A stretch of 64,000 bases of DNA from Photobacterium profundum SS9 (GCF_000196255.1 NC_006370.1:278187-342186), one strand, 5' to 3'; counted from the stretch's first letter, positions 48,696 to 60,837 are shown. Numbers and translations: made by a program. The notes: generated by a model not told the origin, from the sequence alone.

Positions 48696-48732
48696 TCACA
48701 TTTTACGAAAGTAATATTTCAGGAGCTATTTA

Positions 48733-49107
48733 ATGGCAACTATTAACCAGCTGGTTCGCAAGCCACGTGTAAAGCAAGTTGTTAAAAGCAATGTGCCGGC
48801 ACTAGCAGCGTGCCCGCAAAAGCGTGGTGTATGTACTCGTGTTTACACTACTACACCTAAAAAACCGAACTCAGCATTACGTAAAGTATGTCGTGTTCGT
48901 TTAACTAACGGCTTTGAAGTTACTTCATACATCGGCGGTGAAGGTCACAACCTTCAGGAGCACTCAGTTGTTCTTATCCGTGGTGGTCGTGTTAAAGATT
49001 TACCAGGTGTGCGTTACCACACCGTTCGTGGTGCACTTGACTGTGCAGGCGTAAATGGCCGTAAGAAAGGTCGTTCTAAGTACGGTGTTAAGCGTCCTAA
49101 GTCTTAA
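48733..49107 (+). CDS. rpsL: 30S ribosomal protein S12
   Basis: S12 lies at the decoding centre of the small subunit. The 124-residue length is the same as E. coli. It shows [10 protein letters not shown] at the start, [15 protein letters not shown] including the lysine (Lys43) whose change gives streptomycin resistance elsewhere, and [14 protein letters not shown]. The lysine is the wild-type residue here. AGGAG lies 8 bp before the ATG. It is the first gene of rpsL-rpsG-fusA-tuf. Confidence 0.99.
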   Translation: MATINQLVRKPRVKQVVKSNVPALAACPQKRGVCTRVYTTTPKKPNSALRKVCRVRLTNGFEVTSYIGGEGHNLQEHSVVLIRGGRVKDLPGVRYHTVRGALDCAGVNGRKKGRSKYGVKRPKS

Positions 49108-49172
49108 TGGATTCCGTTAAGTAAGGCCAAACATTTAAATTAAATTTGAAAAAACTGAAAAGTTTTGGATAA

Positions 49173-49670
<498 letters not shown>

Positions 49671-49748
49671 TAGCGAATGGATGCAGCAGGCGTTTCCTGT
49701 TGCATCTAAACCATACTCTAAGGTTCCCCTTAGTAAGAGGATACAACC

Positions 49749-51845
49749 GTGTCTCGTAAAACACCTATCGAGCGATACCGTAATATTGGTATTTGTGCTC
49801 ATGTTGACGCTGGTAAAACAACGACTACCGAACGTATTCTGTTTTATACAGGCCTATCTCATAAGATCGGTGAAGTGCACGATGGCGCTGCTACAATGGA
49901 CTGGATGGAGCAGGAGCAAGAGCGTGGTATAACTATCACTTCTGCTGCTACTACTACGTTTTGGCGTGGTATGGAAGCCCAGTTTCCAGAGCATCGCATA
50001 AACATCATTGATACCCCTGGACACGTTGACTTCACCATTGAAGTTGAACGTTCTCTACGTGTACTCGATGGTGCAGTTGTAGTTTTCTGTGGTTCTTCGG
50101 GCGTTGAGCCTCAGTCTGAGACTGTGTGGCGTCAAGCTGATAAATACGAAGTGCCACGTATGGTTTTCGTAAACAAGATGGACCGTGTTGGTGCTGACTT
50201 CCTTCGAGTTGTTGACCAGATCAAAACCCGTCTTGGTGCGAACCCAGTGCCAATCCAGCTTAATATTGGTGCTGAAGAAGAATTTAAAGGTGTAATCGAC
50301 CTGATCAAGATGAAGGCTATTAATTGGTCGTCAGAAGATCAAGGTATGACTTTTACCTATGAAGACGTTCCAGCAGATATGCAAGACCTAGCTGAAGAAT
50401 GGCGCATGAACTTAGTTGAGTCGGCTGCTGAAGCAAACGACGAACTAATGGAAAAATACCTTGAAGAAGGTGAGCTGTCTGAAGAAGAAATCAAGGCAGG
50501 TCTTCGTCAACGTACATTGAATAATGAAATCGTACTGGCAACGTGTGGTTCAGCATTTAAGAACCAAGGTGTTCAGGCTGTACTAGATGCAGTGATTGAT
50601 TTCTTACCTTCACCAACTGAAGTGAAAGCTATCACTGGTGAAGACGAACTGGGTAATGCTATAGAGCGTCATTCTGATGATGATGAACCGTTCTCAGCCC
50701 TTGCGTTTAAAATCGCAACTGACCCGTTCGTAGGTACATTGACATTCATGCGTGTTTACTCTGGTGTTGTAAAATCTGGTGATACAGTCTACAACTCTGT
50801 AAAAGAAAAGCGTGAACGTTTAGGTCGCATCGTTCAGATGCACGCAAACAAACGTGAAGAGGTCAAAGAAGTTCGCTCTGGTGATATCGCTGCAGCAATT
50901 GGCCTTAAAAGCGTGACTACTGGCGATACTCTGTGTGATTTAAATAATAAAATTATTTTAGAACGCATGGAGTTTCCTGTACCAGTAATCCAGATTGCGG
51001 TTGAGCCAAGATCTCAAGCTGATCAAGATAAGATGGGTATTGCTCTAGGTAAACTAGCGGCAGAAGATCCATCTTTCCGTGTGGAAACCGATAATGAATC
51101 AGGCCAGACTTTAATCTCTGGTATGGGTGAACTTCACCTTGATATCATTGTTGACCGTATGAAACGTGAATTCAGTGTTGATTGCAACGTGGGTAATCCT
51201 CAAGTTGCATACCGTGAAACAATTCGTGGTACAACAAAATCTGAAGGCAAGTTCATACGTCAATCTGGTGGACGCGGTCAGTTTGGACATGTCTGGCTGA
51301 AGATTGAACCGTCAGAACCTGATGAAGGTTTTGTTTTCGTTAATGAAATCGTGGGTGGTTCTGTACCAAAAGAATTTATTGGTGCAGTAGCTAAAGGTGT
51401 TGAAGAGCAAATGAATAGCGGTGTGCTTGCGGGCTTCCCTGTTCTTGATGTCAAAGCGACGCTCTTCGATGGTTCTTACCATGATGTTGATTCTAGCGAA
51501 ATTGCGTTTCAAATCGCTGGTTCTATGGCCTTCAGGGACGGTGCATTAAATGCAAACCCTGTGATCCTTGAACCAATGATGAAAGTTGAAGTAACGACAC
51601 CTGAAGATTGGATGGGTGATGTTGTAGGTGATCTTAATCGTCGCCGCGGCATGATCGAAGGTATGGATGATGGCCCGGCGAATCTTAAGATTCTTCGGGC
51701 TCAAGTACCTCTTTCTGAAATGTTCGGTTACGCAACTGATTTACGTTCAGCAACACAAGGCCGTGCGTCTTATTCTATGGAATTTAGCGAATATGCTGAA
51801 GTACCAAAGAATGTTGCTAATCGTATAATCGCAGAGCGAACATAA
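49749..51845 (+). CDS. fusA: Elongation factor G
   Basis: EF-G drives translocation on the ribosome with GTP. The 698-residue length is standard. G1 is [12 protein letters not shown] (residues 17-28), switch [20 protein letters not shown] in outline, and the guanine motif NKMD. Domains II to V follow, with the domain IV loop [11 protein letters not shown]. The start is GTG at 49749, after TAAGAGG. It lies 78 bp after rpsG and 101 bp before tuf, in the standard order. Confidence 0.98.
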
Positions 51846-51946
51846 TTTCAATATTGCGTCTGCAGCTGTAGACGCATAAAATACAAACTTCGGACGCGTC
51901 CCCTAACCTAGTGGGGGGCGCATCTTAACTAGGAAGGAACACGATC

Positions 51947-53131
51947 GTGTCTAAAGAAAAATTTGAACGTCTAAAACCGCATGTTAACGTTGGTACAATC
52001 GGCCACGTCGATCACGGTAAAACAACTCTAACTGCTGCTATCTGTACTGTACTTGCAAAAGTATACGGTGGTGATGCAAAAGACTTCGCTTCTATCGATA
52101 ACGCTCCAGAAGAGCGCGAGCGCGGTATCACAATTTCCACGTCTCACGTAGAATACGATACTCCTGCTCGTCACTATGCACACGTTGACTGTCCTGGACA
52201 CGCCGATTATGTTAAAAACATGATCACTGGTGCTGCTCAAATGGATGGTGGTATCCTAGTTGTTGCTGCAACTGATGGACCTATGCCACAAACACGTGAG
52301 CACATCCTTCTTGGTCGTCAGGTTGGTATTCCTTACATCATCGTATTCATGAACAAATGTGACATGGTCGATGATGAAGAGCTACTAGAACTAGTAGAAA
52401 TGGAAGTTCGTGAACTTCTTTCTGAATACGATTTCCCAGGCGATGACTGCCCAGTAATCATGGGTTCTGCACTAGGCGCACTTAACGGTGAAGCTCAGTG
52501 GGAAGAGAAAATCATTGAACTAGCTGAAGCTCTAGATAACTACATCCCAGAGCCAGAGCGTGCAATCGATCTTCCATTCATCCTTCCAATCGAAGATGTT
52601 TTCTCAATTCAAGGCCGTGGTACTGTTGTAACTGGTCGTGTTGAGCAAGGTATCGTACGTGTTGGTGAAGAAGTTGCGATCATCGGTATCAAAGAGACTA
52701 CCACTACTACATGTACTGGTGTTGAAATGTTCCGTAAGCTTCTTGACGAAGGCCGTGCTGGTGAGAACGTTGGTGTTCTTCTACGTGGTACTAAGCGTGA
52801 TGACGTTGAACGTGGTCAAGTTCTTGCTAAGCCTGGTTCAATCACTCCACACACTACTTTCACTTCAGAAATCTACGTTCTTTCTAAAGATGAAGGCGGT
52901 CGTCACACTCCTTTCTTCAAAGGTTACCGTCCACAGTTCTACTTCCGTACAACAGACGTAACGGGTACTATCGAATTGCCAGAAGGCGTTGAGATGGTAA
53001 TGCCTGGTGATAACATTGCTATGACTGTTACTCTAATCGCGCCTATCGCGATGGATGAAGGTCTACGTTTTGCTATCCGTGAAGGTGGCCGTACTGTAGG
53101 TGCTGGTGTTGTTGCAACAATCATTGCTTAA
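51947..53131 (+). CDS. tuf: Elongation factor Tu
   Basis: EF-Tu delivers aminoacyl-tRNA to the ribosome. The 394-residue length is the same as E. coli. The G domain has [22 protein letters not shown] and NKCD; domains II and III follow ([25 protein letters not shown]). The start is GTG at 51947 after AGGAAGGA. A second tuf copy usually exists elsewhere in vibrio genomes; only one is here. A terminator closes the str operon. Confidence 0.98.
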   Translation: MSKEKFERLKPHVNVGTIGHVDHGKTTLTAAICTVLAKVYGGDAKDFASIDNAPEERERGITISTSHVEYDTPARHYAHVDCPGHADYVKNMITGAAQMDGGILVVAATDGPMPQTREHILLGRQVGIPYIIVFMNKCDMVDDEELLELVEMEVRELLSEYDFPGDDCPVIMGSALGALNGEAQWEEKIIELAEALDNYIPEPERAIDLPFILPIEDVFSIQGRGTVVTGRVEQGIVRVGEEVAIIGIKETTTTTCTGVEMFRKLLDEGRAGENVGVLLRGTKRDDVERGQVLAKPGSITPHTTFTSEIYVLSKDEGGRHTPFFKGYRPQFYFRTTDVTGTIELPEGVEMVMPGDNIAMTVTLIAPIAMDEGLRFAIREGGRTVGAGVVATIIA

Positions 53132-53152
53132 TTCGCAATAATTGAACAACGC

Positions 53153-53180
53153 AAAAAGGGAGCTTAGGCTCCTTTTTTTA
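53153..53180 (+). terminator. Terminator of the str operon after tuf
   Basis: An A run and GGAGC, TTAG and GCTCC with a run of T form a short but G+C-rich terminator 22 bp after the tuf stop. Confidence 0.85.
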
Positions 53181-53318
53181 ATGCCTAAATTTCACTCATT
53201 TCTCTGTAAAGCTCTTCGCTGTCTAAGTTGCTGAATTTAAATCTTATTCTAAAATACTCTCGAATAATTTATTTCAATAACCAAATCATCTATCTATTTC
53301 TTGCGTGTTGAATTGAAA

Positions 53319-53333
53319 TGCAAACGATTCTCG
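53319..53333 (+). promoter_or_regulatory. Fur-like box upstream of bfd
   Basis: The sequence TGCAAACGATTCTCG matches 10 of 14 specified positions of the 15-bp Fur core TGATAAT-N-ATTATCA, and the surrounding AAATGCAAACGATTCTCGTT has the look of vibrio Fur sites. It ends 41 bp before the bfd ATG, which fits iron repression of bfd. Confidence 0.6.
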
Positions 53334-53374
53334 TTTATATTCACTTGCGTGATTAATTACTATGTGAGACCACG

Positions 53375-53563
53375 ATGTACGTTTGTTTATGCTTTGGTAT
53401 TTCCGATAAAAAAATCATAAGATTAACCCAGCAGAACAAAGTCAGTGATATACGAAGCATTCGAGAAATTACATCATTAGGCTCTCAATGTGGTAAATGT
53501 ATTCGACAAGCGAAAAATATTATCGAAGAAACAATAGCGATAAGCTTTGAAAAAGCCAGTTAG
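53375..53563 (+). CDS. bfd: Bacterioferritin-associated ferredoxin
   Basis: Bfd is a small [2Fe-2S] protein that docks on bacterioferritin and reduces its core iron for release. The cluster ligands are Cys4 and Cys6 (VCLCFG) and Cys39 and Cys42 (QCGKC), the CxC-x32-CxxC spacing typical of Bfd. The 62-residue length is normal (E. coli 64). It precedes bfr on the same strand and has a Fur-like site upstream, which agrees with induction under iron starvation. Confidence 0.95.
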   Translation: MYVCLCFGISDKKIIRLTQQNKVSDIRSIREITSLGSQCGKCIRQAKNIIEETIAISFEKAS

Positions 53564-53592
53564 TCCCCCCCTTAGTTGCCACCCCGCAATCT

Positions 53593-53620
53593 TTGACACC
53601 CTTAAAATCGGTTCTATTCT
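53593..53620 (+). promoter_or_regulatory. Promoter of bfr
   Basis: TTGACA (53593-53598), a 16-bp spacer and TATTCT (53615-53620) lie 30 bp before the bfr ATG. This would give bfr its own short-leader transcript, separate from bfd. Confidence 0.6.
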
Positions 53621-53649
53621 TAGATGAACCGACAGAGGAGTGCCTTCCA

Positions 53650-54126
53650 ATGAAAGCCGATCCCAAAATTATTCAACACTTAAATAAAATATTAGGTAAT
53701 GAGCTTGTTGCGATAAACCAGTATTTCTTACATGCCAGAATGTATAAAGACTGGGGATTAAAACACCTTGCTGATAAGGAATACCATGAATCAATTGATG
53801 AGATGAAACACGCTGATCATTTAATTGAACGTATTTTGTTTTTAGAAGGGCTCCCTAATTTACAAGATTTAGGAAAGTTGAACATCGGTGAAGATACTCA
53901 AGAAATGATTGAATCTGATTTAGCGTTAGAAATGGCAGCCATTCCCGATCTACGTGATGCAATTGCTTATTCTGAAGAAATTCGAGATTATGTTTCTCGT
54001 GATTTATTTCAAGATATCTTGGAAGAAGAAGAAGAACATGTCGATTGGTTGGAAACTCAATTAGGCTTGATAGATAAAATGGGTATCGCAAACTACAATC
54101 AGGCTCAAATTGTCGATGAAGATTAA
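53650..54126 (+). CDS. bfr: Bacterioferritin
   Basis: Bfr is a 24-subunit haem-containing iron store. All ferroxidase ligands are at the E. coli positions: Glu18, Glu51, His54, Glu94, Glu127 and His130. The haem ligand Met52 is also present, so this is a catalytically complete Bfr. The 158-residue length equals E. coli. ATG 53650 follows AGAGGAG; an upstream in-frame start would overlap the promoter. It is paired with bfd. Confidence 0.97.
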   Translation: MKADPKIIQHLNKILGNELVAINQYFLHARMYKDWGLKHLADKEYHESIDEMKHADHLIERILFLEGLPNLQDLGKLNIGEDTQEMIESDLALEMAAIPDLRDAIAYSEEIRDYVSRDLFQDILEEEEEHVDWLETQLGLIDKMGIANYNQAQIVDED

Positions 54127-54136
54127 CATATATATC

Positions 54137-54178
54137 AATGGAATACGGTAAGGGTGAGGCGGCTTTAGGTATTCCATT
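54137..54178 (+). repeat. Ten-bp inverted repeat downstream of bfr
   Basis: AATGGAATAC and GTATTCCATT are perfect inverted repeats separated by 22 G+C-richer bases. The downstream side has only a few T, so it is a poor intrinsic terminator. It begins 11 bp after the bfr stop. Confidence 0.5.
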
Positions 54179-54231
54179 ATGGGTATCAATTATTATTTAG
54201 CACTCCTGTTTGATTATTTTACGAACGAGGC

Positions 54232-54259
54232 TTGTACTCTAAAGTGTGATCTGTATAAT
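54232..54259 (+). promoter_or_regulatory. Likely promoter of the S10 operon
   Basis: TTGTAC, a 16-bp spacer and a perfect TATAAT -10 (54254-54259). It would give a leader of about 225 bases before rpsJ. Confidence 0.6.
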
Positions 54260-54263
54260 GCAC

Positions 54264-54802
<539 letters not shown>

Positions 54803-54814
54803 GGGGAGTAAGAA

Positions 54815-55444
54815 ATGATTGGTCTAATCGGTCGTAAAGTGGGCATGACCCGCATCTTTACCGAAGAAGGCATTTCTATCCCAGTAACAGTGGTTGAAGT
54901 TGAAGCTAACCGTGTAACTCAAGTTAAATCTCTTGAGACTGACGGTTATAACGCAATTCAGATCACTACTGGAACTAAGAAAGCTAACCGTGTATCAAAA
55001 CCAGCTGCTGGTCACTTCGCGAAAGCGGGTGTTGAAGCTGGACGCGGTCTTTGGGAATTCCGTCTAGAAAATGGTGAAGAGTTTGCAGTTGGCGCTGAGC
55101 TAAATGTTGAACTGTTCAACGAAGTTAAAAAAGTAGACGTTACTGGCACATCTAAAGGTAAGGGCTTCCAAGGCGTAATTAAGCGTTGGAACTTCAGTAC
55201 TCAAGATATGACCCATGGTAACTCCTTGTCTCACCGTGCACCGGGTTCAATTGGCCAATGTCAAACTCCAGGTCGCGTATTTAAAGGCAAGAAAATGGCT
55301 GGTCACATGGGAGCTGAGCGTGTTACGACTCAGAACCTAGAGATCGTACGTGTTGACGCTGAGCGCAATCTGCTTCTTATTAAAGGTGCAGTACCAGGCT
55401 CAATCGGCGGCAACGTGATCGTTAAACCAGCTGTTAAAGCGTAG
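54815..55444 (+). CDS. rplC: 50S ribosomal protein L3
   Basis: L3 is an early assembly protein near the peptidyl-transferase centre. The 209-residue length equals E. coli. It has [15 protein letters not shown] at the start and the long loop [20 protein letters not shown], which contains the glutamine methylated by PrmB in E. coli. It lies 12 bp after rpsJ, with GGGGAG before the ATG. Confidence 0.98.
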   Translation: MIGLIGRKVGMTRIFTEEGISIPVTVVEVEANRVTQVKSLETDGYNAIQITTGTKKANRVSKPAAGHFAKAGVEAGRGLWEFRLENGEEFAVGAELNVELFNEVKKVDVTGTSKGKGFQGVIKRWNFSTQDMTHGNSLSHRAPGSIGQCQTPGRVFKGKKMAGHMGAERVTTQNLEIVRVDAERNLLLIKGAVPGSIGGNVIVKPAVKA

Positions 55445-55459
55445 GTCGAGGAGTTAGTA

Positions 55460-56062
55460 ATGGAATTGGTAGTCAAAGGCGCTGATGCGCTAACTGTCTC
55501 CGAAACTACTTTTGGACGTGATTTCAATGAAGCTCTAGTACATCAGGTAGTTGTTGCTTACGCAGCAGGTGCTCGTCAAGGTACTCGTGCTCAGAAAACA
55601 CGTTCTGACGTTTCTGGCGGTGGTGCAAAACCATGGCGCCAGAAGGGTACAGGCCGTGCACGTGCAGGTACTATTCGTAGTCCTTTATGGCGCACCGGTG
55701 GTGTAACTTTCGCAGCTCGTCCACAGGACCATAGCCAGAAAGTTAACAAGAAAATGTACCGTGGTGCAATGAAGAGCATTCTTTCTGAGCTAGTTCGTCA
55801 AGAGCGTTTAATCGTTGTTGATAACTTCTCTGTAGAAGCACCAAAAACAAAAGAACTAGCAGCCAAACTTAAAGAGCTTGATCTGTCTGACGTTCTTATC
55901 GTAACTGGCGAATTAGATGAGAATCTATTCCTTGCAGCACGTAACCTTTACAAGGTAGACGTTCGTGATGCAGCGACAATTGACCCAGTTAGCTTGATCG
56001 CTTTTGACAAAATTGTGATGACTGCAGCTGCAGTTAAGCAAGTTGAGGAGATGCTAGCATGA
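55460..56062 (+). CDS. rplD: 50S ribosomal protein L4
   Basis: L4 lines the peptide exit tunnel and in E. coli represses its own S10 operon. The 200-residue length is near E. coli (201). The tunnel loop has [37 protein letters not shown] near the N-terminus is typical. GAGGAG lies before the ATG, and its stop overlaps the rplW start (ATGA). Confidence 0.98.
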   Translation: MELVVKGADALTVSETTFGRDFNEALVHQVVVAYAAGARQGTRAQKTRSDVSGGGAKPWRQKGTGRARAGTIRSPLWRTGGVTFAARPQDHSQKVNKKMYRGAMKSILSELVRQERLIVVDNFSVEAPKTKELAAKLKELDLSDVLIVTGELDENLFLAARNLYKVDVRDAATIDPVSLIAFDKIVMTAAAVKQVEEMLA

Positions 56063-56361
56063 TCACTGAAGAGCGTATTTTAACAGTTCTACGTGCTCCG
56101 CACATCTCTGAAAAAGCAACAATGGCTGCAGAAAGCGCGAATACTATCGTGTTTAAAGTAGCGATTACTGCGACAAAAAGAGAGATCAAAGCAGCAGTTG
56201 AAAAACTGTTCGAGGTTGAAGTTAAGTCTGTAAATACTCTTGTTGCTAAGGGTAAGACCAAAAGTCAAGGTGCACGCCAAGGCCGTCGTAGTGACTGGAA
56301 GAAAGCGTACGTTATCTTGAAAGAAGGTCAAGACATCGACTTCGCTGGTAGTGCAGAGTAA
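56059..56361 (+). CDS. rplW: 50S ribosomal protein L23
   Basis: L23 sits at the tunnel exit and docks trigger factor and SRP. The 100-residue length equals E. coli. It shows [37 protein letters not shown] and the basic loop [20 protein letters not shown] in part. It overlaps rplD by 4 bp. Confidence 0.98.
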   Translation: MITEERILTVLRAPHISEKATMAAESANTIVFKVAITATKREIKAAVEKLFEVEVKSVNTLVAKGKTKSQGARQGRRSDWKKAYVILKEGQDIDFAGSAE

Positions 56362-56379
56362 GGCTAGGAGCAAAGAAGA

Positions 56380-57207
56380 ATGGCTATTGTTAAATGTAAG
56401 CCGACTTCCCCGGGTCGTCGCCACGTAGTAAAAGTGGTTAACTCTGACCTGCATAAGGGTAAGCCGTACGCACCACTTTTAGAGAAAAAATCTAAGTCTG
56501 GTGGTCGTAACAATAACGGTCGTATCACAGTGCGTCACATCGGTGGTGGTAATAAACAACATTACCGTCTAATCGACTTTAAGCGTACTAAAGATGGTAT
56601 CCCGGCAAAAGTAGAGCGTTTGGAATATGATCCAAACCGTAGTGCAAACATTGCACTAGTACTTTATGCTGATGGTGAACGCCGTTACATCATCGCACCT
56701 AAGGGTGTGTCAGCTGGTGACATGATCCAGTCTGGCGAAGATGCTGCAATCAAAGTTGGTAATACGTTACCAATGCGCAATATTCCTGTAGGTTCAACAG
56801 TACACTGTGTTGAGCTTAAGCCAGGTAAAGGCGCTCAGTTGGCTCGTTCAGCTGGCGCTTACGCTCAGATCATTGCACGTACAGGCACTTATGTGACTCT
56901 ACGTCTACGTTCTGGTGAAATGCGTAAAGTTCTTTCTGAATGTCGTGCGACACTTGGTGAAGTTGGTAATTCGGAACACATGCTACGTGAGCTTGGTAAA
57001 GCTGGTGCTTCACGCTGGCGTGGTATCCGTCCAACTGTACGTGGTGTTGTAATGAACCCAGTCGATCACCCACACGGTGGTGGTGAAGGTCGTACATCAG
57101 GCGGTCGTCACCCGGTATCCCCTTGGGGCGTACCAACTAAGGGTTACAAGACTCGTTCGAACAAACGCACCGACAAGTACATTGTACGTAGTCGTAATAA
57201 AAAATAA
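56380..57207 (+). CDS. rplB: 50S ribosomal protein L2
   Basis: L2 is a core 23S-binding protein required for subunit joining and peptidyl-transferase activity. The 275-residue length is near E. coli (273). [19 protein letters not shown] opens the protein, and the conserved C-terminal [18 protein letters not shown] includes the essential histidine. AGGAG lies 14 bp upstream of the ATG. It is in the standard S10 order. Confidence 0.98.
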   Translation: MAIVKCKPTSPGRRHVVKVVNSDLHKGKPYAPLLEKKSKSGGRNNNGRITVRHIGGGNKQHYRLIDFKRTKDGIPAKVERLEYDPNRSANIALVLYADGERRYIIAPKGVSAGDMIQSGEDAAIKVGNTLPMRNIPVGSTVHCVELKPGKGAQLARSAGAYAQIIARTGTYVTLRLRSGEMRKVLSECRATLGEVGNSEHMLRELGKAGASRWRGIRPTVRGVVMNPVDHPHGGGEGRTSGGRHPVSPWGVPTKGYKTRSNKRTDKYIVRSRNKK

Positions 57208-57221
57208 TTATCAGAGGATAA

Positions 57222-57503
<282 letters not shown>

Positions 57504-57513
57504 GGAGTAGGAT

Positions 57514-57846
57514 ATGGAAGCTATTGCTAAACATCGTTTTGCTCGTATTTCGCCTCAGAAAGCACGTTTGGTAGCAGATCAACTGCGCGGTAAGCCAGTT
57601 GCACAGGCTCTAGAAATTCTTAACTTTAGCAACAAAAAAGCTGCTGAGTTAATCAAGAAAGTTCTAGAATCAGCTATCGCTAACGCAGAGCACAACGAAG
57701 GCGCAGACATTGATGATCTTAACGTTGCAAAAATCTTCGTTGACGAAGGTCCTACCATGAAGCGTATTATGCCTCGTGCTAAAGGCCGTGCCGATCGCAT
57801 CTTGAAGCGTTCTAGCCACATCACTGTTGTTGTAGCAGACCGCTAA
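57514..57846 (+). CDS. rplV: 50S ribosomal protein L22
   Basis: L22 contributes to the exit-tunnel constriction; changes in its loop confer macrolide resistance elsewhere. The 110-residue length equals E. coli. The loop region [18 protein letters not shown] is intact. AAGGAGTAGG precedes the ATG, 10 bp after rpsS. Confidence 0.98.
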   Translation: MEAIAKHRFARISPQKARLVADQLRGKPVAQALEILNFSNKKAAELIKKVLESAIANAEHNEGADIDDLNVAKIFVDEGPTMKRIMPRAKGRADRILKRSSHITVVVADR

Positions 57847-57861
57847 CTAGGAGAGAAAGCA

Positions 57862-58551
57862 ATGGGTCAGAAAGTACATCCTAATGGTATTCGTCTAGGC
57901 ATCGTTAAGCCTTGGAATACCACTTGGTTTGCTAATAGCCAAGAATTCGCTGACAACCTAGATGGCGACTTCAAGGTACGTCAGTTTCTTATTAAAGAAC
58001 TGAAAAAAGCATCTTTATCTCGTGTTGTTATCGAGCGCCCAGCGAAGAGCATCCGTGTGACTATTCACACTGCTCGTCCTGGTATCGTTATCGGTAAGAA
58101 AGGCGAAGATGTAGAAAAACTACGTGCTCATATTTCAAAGATCGCGGGTGTTCCAGCTCAGATCAATATTTCTGAAGTACGTAAGCCAGAGCTAGACGCT
58201 CAATTAGTTGGTGACAGCATCGCGTCTCAACTTGAACGTCGTGTTATGTTCCGTCGCGCTATGAAGCGTGCAGTTCAAAACGCTATGCGTCTTGGCGCTA
58301 AGGGTATCAAAGTTCAAGTAGGTGGTCGTTTAGGCGGCGCTGAAATCGCACGTTCAGAGTGGTATCGTGAAGGTCGTGTACCTCTACACACTCTTCGTGC
58401 TGACATTGATTACGCAACTTCTTCGGCTCACACCCAATACGGTGTAATCGGCGTTAAAGTTTGGATCTTCAAAGGTGAAGTTCTAGGCGGTATGCCAATT
58501 GAAGAGCCTAAGGCTGACAAGCCTAAGAAGCAGCGCAAAAGCCGTAAATAA
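57862..58551 (+). CDS. rpsC: 30S ribosomal protein S3
   Basis: S3 guards the mRNA entry site. The 229-residue length is near E. coli (233). It has [19 protein letters not shown], the KH-domain motif [14 protein letters not shown] and [19 protein letters not shown]. The C-terminal tail is basic ([10 protein letters not shown]). AGGAGAG precedes the ATG. Confidence 0.98.
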   Translation: MGQKVHPNGIRLGIVKPWNTTWFANSQEFADNLDGDFKVRQFLIKELKKASLSRVVIERPAKSIRVTIHTARPGIVIGKKGEDVEKLRAHISKIAGVPAQINISEVRKPELDAQLVGDSIASQLERRVMFRRAMKRAVQNAMRLGAKGIKVQVGGRLGGAEIARSEWYREGRVPLHTLRADIDYATSSAHTQYGVIGVKVWIFKGEVLGGMPIEEPKADKPKKQRKSRK

Positions 58552-58562
58552 GGAGTTTATTG

Positions 58563-58973
58563 ATGCTGCAACCAAAACGCACTAAATTCCGCAAGACTTT
58601 TAAAGGTCGTAACCGCGGTCTAGCGAACGGTACTGACGTAAGCTTCGGTACATTTGGTCTTAAAGCTGTTGGTCGTGGTCGTTTGACTGCTCGCCAAATT
58701 GAAGCTGCTCGTCGTGCCATGACTCGTCATGTGAAACGTCAAGGCCAAATCTGGATTCGAGTTTTCCCCGACAAGCCTATTACAAGCAAGCCGTTGGAAG
58801 TTCGTCAGGGTAAGGGTAAAGGTAACGTTGAGTACTGGGTTGCCCAAATCCAACCAGGTAAAGTTCTTTATGAAATGGATGGTGTTCCTGAAGTACTAGC
58901 ACGTGAAGCATTTAACCTTGCTGCACGTAAGCTACCAATCAAGACAACATTTGTAATTAAGGCGGTAATGTGA
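58563..58973 (+). CDS. rplP: 50S ribosomal protein L16
   Basis: L16 helps place A-site tRNA. The 136-residue length equals E. coli. [19 protein letters not shown] opens the protein and WVRVFPDKP-type [12 protein letters not shown] follows. The start is ATG 58563, with AGGAG 7 bp upstream; the TTG one codon earlier is not needed. It overlaps or abuts rpmC (stop TGA at 58971-58973). Confidence 0.98.
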   Translation: MLQPKRTKFRKTFKGRNRGLANGTDVSFGTFGLKAVGRGRLTARQIEAARRAMTRHVKRQGQIWIRVFPDKPITSKPLEVRQGKGKGNVEYWVAQIQPGKVLYEMDGVPEVLAREAFNLAARKLPIKTTFVIKAVM

Positions 58974-59164
58974 TGAACGCTGTAGATCTACGCGCTAAAA
59001 GCGTTGAAGAACTAAATGCTGAGCTTGTGAGCCTACTACGTGAACAGTTCAACTTGCGCATGCAAGCTGCAACTGGTCAACTACAGCAGACTCATAACCT
59101 GAAAGCTGTACGTCGTGATATCGCACGTGTTAAAACCGTTCTTACTGAGAAGGCTGGCGCATAA
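58973..59164 (+). CDS. rpmC: 50S ribosomal protein L29
   Basis: L29 lies at the tunnel exit beside L23. The 63-residue length equals E. coli. It has [20 protein letters not shown] and [23 protein letters not shown] 58973 overlaps the last base of the rplP stop codon, and AAGGCGG is the ribosome site; a GTG one codon earlier is also in frame. The stop overlaps the rpsQ start by one base. Confidence 0.97.
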   Translation: MNAVDLRAKSVEELNAELVSLLREQFNLRMQAATGQLQQTHNLKAVRRDIARVKTVLTEKAGA

Positions 59165-59418
59165 TGAGCGAACAAACTCGTATCCAGCTTGGTCGTGTAA
59201 TTAGCAGCAAGATGGACAAGTCTATCGTTGTTGCTATCGAACGCATGGTGAAACACCCAATGTACGGTAAGTACATTAAGCGTACGACTAAGCTTCATGC
59301 ACACGATGAAAACAATGAGTGTAACCTAGGTGACACTGTTGAAGTTCGTGAATGTCGTCCACTATCTAAGACTAAGTCTTGGACATTGGTACGCATAGTT
59401 GAAAAAGCTCGCGTTTAA
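59164..59418 (+). CDS. rpsQ: 30S ribosomal protein S17
   Basis: S17 binds 16S rRNA early in 30S assembly. The 84-residue length equals E. coli. It shows [18 protein letters not shown] and [15 protein letters not shown]. It is the last gene of the S10 operon; a terminator follows 25 bp downstream. Confidence 0.98.
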   Translation: MSEQTRIQLGRVISSKMDKSIVVAIERMVKHPMYGKYIKRTTKLHAHDENNECNLGDTVEVRECRPLSKTKSWTLVRIVEKARV

Positions 59419-59443
59419 GCGAACTTAGCAACTAAATGATTAG

Positions 59444-59479
59444 ACGGCCCTGAAAAATATTGGGGCCGTTTATTTTTTG
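59444..59479 (+). terminator. Terminator of the S10 operon after rpsQ
   Basis: ACGGCCC and GGGCCGT form a perfect 7-bp G+C-rich stem with a 12-base loop, followed by TTTATTTTTT. It separates the S10 and spc operons; the spc promoter should lie in the remaining 100 bp, but I see no clear consensus there. Confidence 0.88.
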
Positions 59480-59582
59480 TCTACCCATCGGTCGAAAATG
59501 GTGTTATTATTCGCCGCCTTTGAAGAAAAGGCATATCGATCCGTAGTGGGTCTAGATGTTTTAAAATAAGCGGAGCACTAAC

Positions 59583-59954
59583 ATGATCCAAATGCAAAGT
59601 ACGCTTGACGCAGCCGATAACTCCGGCGCTCGTCGCGTAATGTGTATTAAGGTTCTGGGTGGTTCTCACCGCCGTTACGCACACATCGGTGATATCATCA
59701 AGATTACTGTGAAAGAAGCAATTCCTCGCGGTAAAGTTAAGAAAGGTGATGTTCTGAAGGCGGTGGTTGTACGCACCCGTAAAGGCGTTCGTCGCCAAGA
59801 CGGCTCTGTCATTCGCTTCGACCGTAATGCTTGCGTATTATTGAACGATACTACAGAGCAACCGATCGGTACTCGTATTTTTGGCCCAGTGACACGTGAA
59901 CTTCGTAATACGAAATTCATGAAAATCGTATCACTAGCGCCTGAAGTACTGTAA
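59583..59954 (+). CDS. rplN: 50S ribosomal protein L14
   Basis: L14 forms an intersubunit bridge and binds RsfS. The 123-residue length equals E. coli. It has [20 protein letters not shown] in part and the RPTGTRIFGP-type segment [23 protein letters not shown] precedes the ATG. It is the first gene of the spc operon. Confidence 0.98.
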   Translation: MIQMQSTLDAADNSGARRVMCIKVLGGSHRRYAHIGDIIKITVKEAIPRGKVKKGDVLKAVVVRTRKGVRRQDGSVIRFDRNACVLLNDTTEQPIGTRIFGPVTRELRNTKFMKIVSLAPEVL

Positions 59955-59965
59955 GGAGTAACAAA

Positions 59966-60280
59966 ATGGCAGCTAAGATCCGTCGCAACGACGAAGTTAT
60001 CGTTCTTACCGGTAAAGATAAAGGTAAGAAAGGTAAAATAACTAAGGTTCTTGCAACCGGTAAAGTTATCGTTGAAGGTATTAACCTTGTGAAAAAACAC
60101 CAGAAGCCTGTACCGGCAATGGGTGTACAAGGTGGCATCGTTGAACAAGAAGCAGCTATTGATGTTTCTAACGTTGCAATCTTCAATGCTGAAACCGGCA
60201 AAGCAGACCGTGTAGGCTTTCGATTTGAAGACGACAAAAAAGTTCGTTTCTTTAAATCTAATAGCGTAACTATTAAGTAA
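59966..60280 (+). CDS. rplX: 50S ribosomal protein L24
   Basis: L24 is one of the two proteins that start 50S assembly. The 104-residue length equals E. coli. It has the KOW motif around [16 protein letters not shown] and ends [14 protein letters not shown] lies before the ATG, and the gene starts 11 bp after rplN. Confidence 0.98.
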   Translation: MAAKIRRNDEVIVLTGKDKGKKGKITKVLATGKVIVEGINLVKKHQKPVPAMGVQGGIVEQEAAIDVSNVAIFNAETGKADRVGFRFEDDKKVRFFKSNSVTIK

Positions 60281-60297
60281 TTTTGGAGTAGTACACT

Positions 60298-60837
60298 ATG
60301 GCGAAACTGCATGATTACTACAAAGAGACTGTTGTAAAAGAGCTTGTTGAAAAGTTCGAATACAAGAGTATCATGCAAGTCCCAAGGATCGAAAAAATCA
60401 CACTTAACATGGGTGTGGGTGAAGCGATCAACGACAAAAAGCTTTTAGAAAATGCTGCTGCTGATATGACTGCTATTGCAGGTCAGAAGCCGTTGATTAC
60501 TAAAGCTCGTAAGTCTGTTGCTGGCTTTAAGATCCGTGAGGGCTACCCGATTGGCTGTAAAGTAACCCTACGTGGCGAACGTATGTGGGATTTCTTTGAG
60601 CGTCTAATTTCAATTGCTGTTCCTCGTATTCGAGATTTTCGTGGTCTAAACCCGAATTCTTTCGATGGTCGTGGTAACTACAGCATGGGCGTTCGTGAGC
60701 AGATCATCTTCCCAGAAATCGACTACGACAAAGTAGATCGAGTGCGTGGTCTTGATATTACTATCACGACTTCTGCTGCTTCTGATGAAGAGTCAAAAGC
60801 TCTGTTATCTGCTTTTAACTTCCCATTCCGTAAGTAA
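60298..60837 (+). CDS. rplE: 50S ribosomal protein L5
   Basis: L5 binds 5S rRNA and contacts P-site tRNA. The 179-residue length equals E. coli. Hallmarks are [32 protein letters not shown] and [23 protein letters not shown] precedes the ATG at 60298. Confidence 0.98.
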   Translation: MAKLHDYYKETVVKELVEKFEYKSIMQVPRIEKITLNMGVGEAINDKKLLENAAADMTAIAGQKPLITKARKSVAGFKIREGYPIGCKVTLRGERMWDFFERLISIAVPRIRDFRGLNPNSFDGRGNYSMGVREQIIFPEIDYDKVDRVRGLDITITTSAASDEESKALLSAFNFPFRK

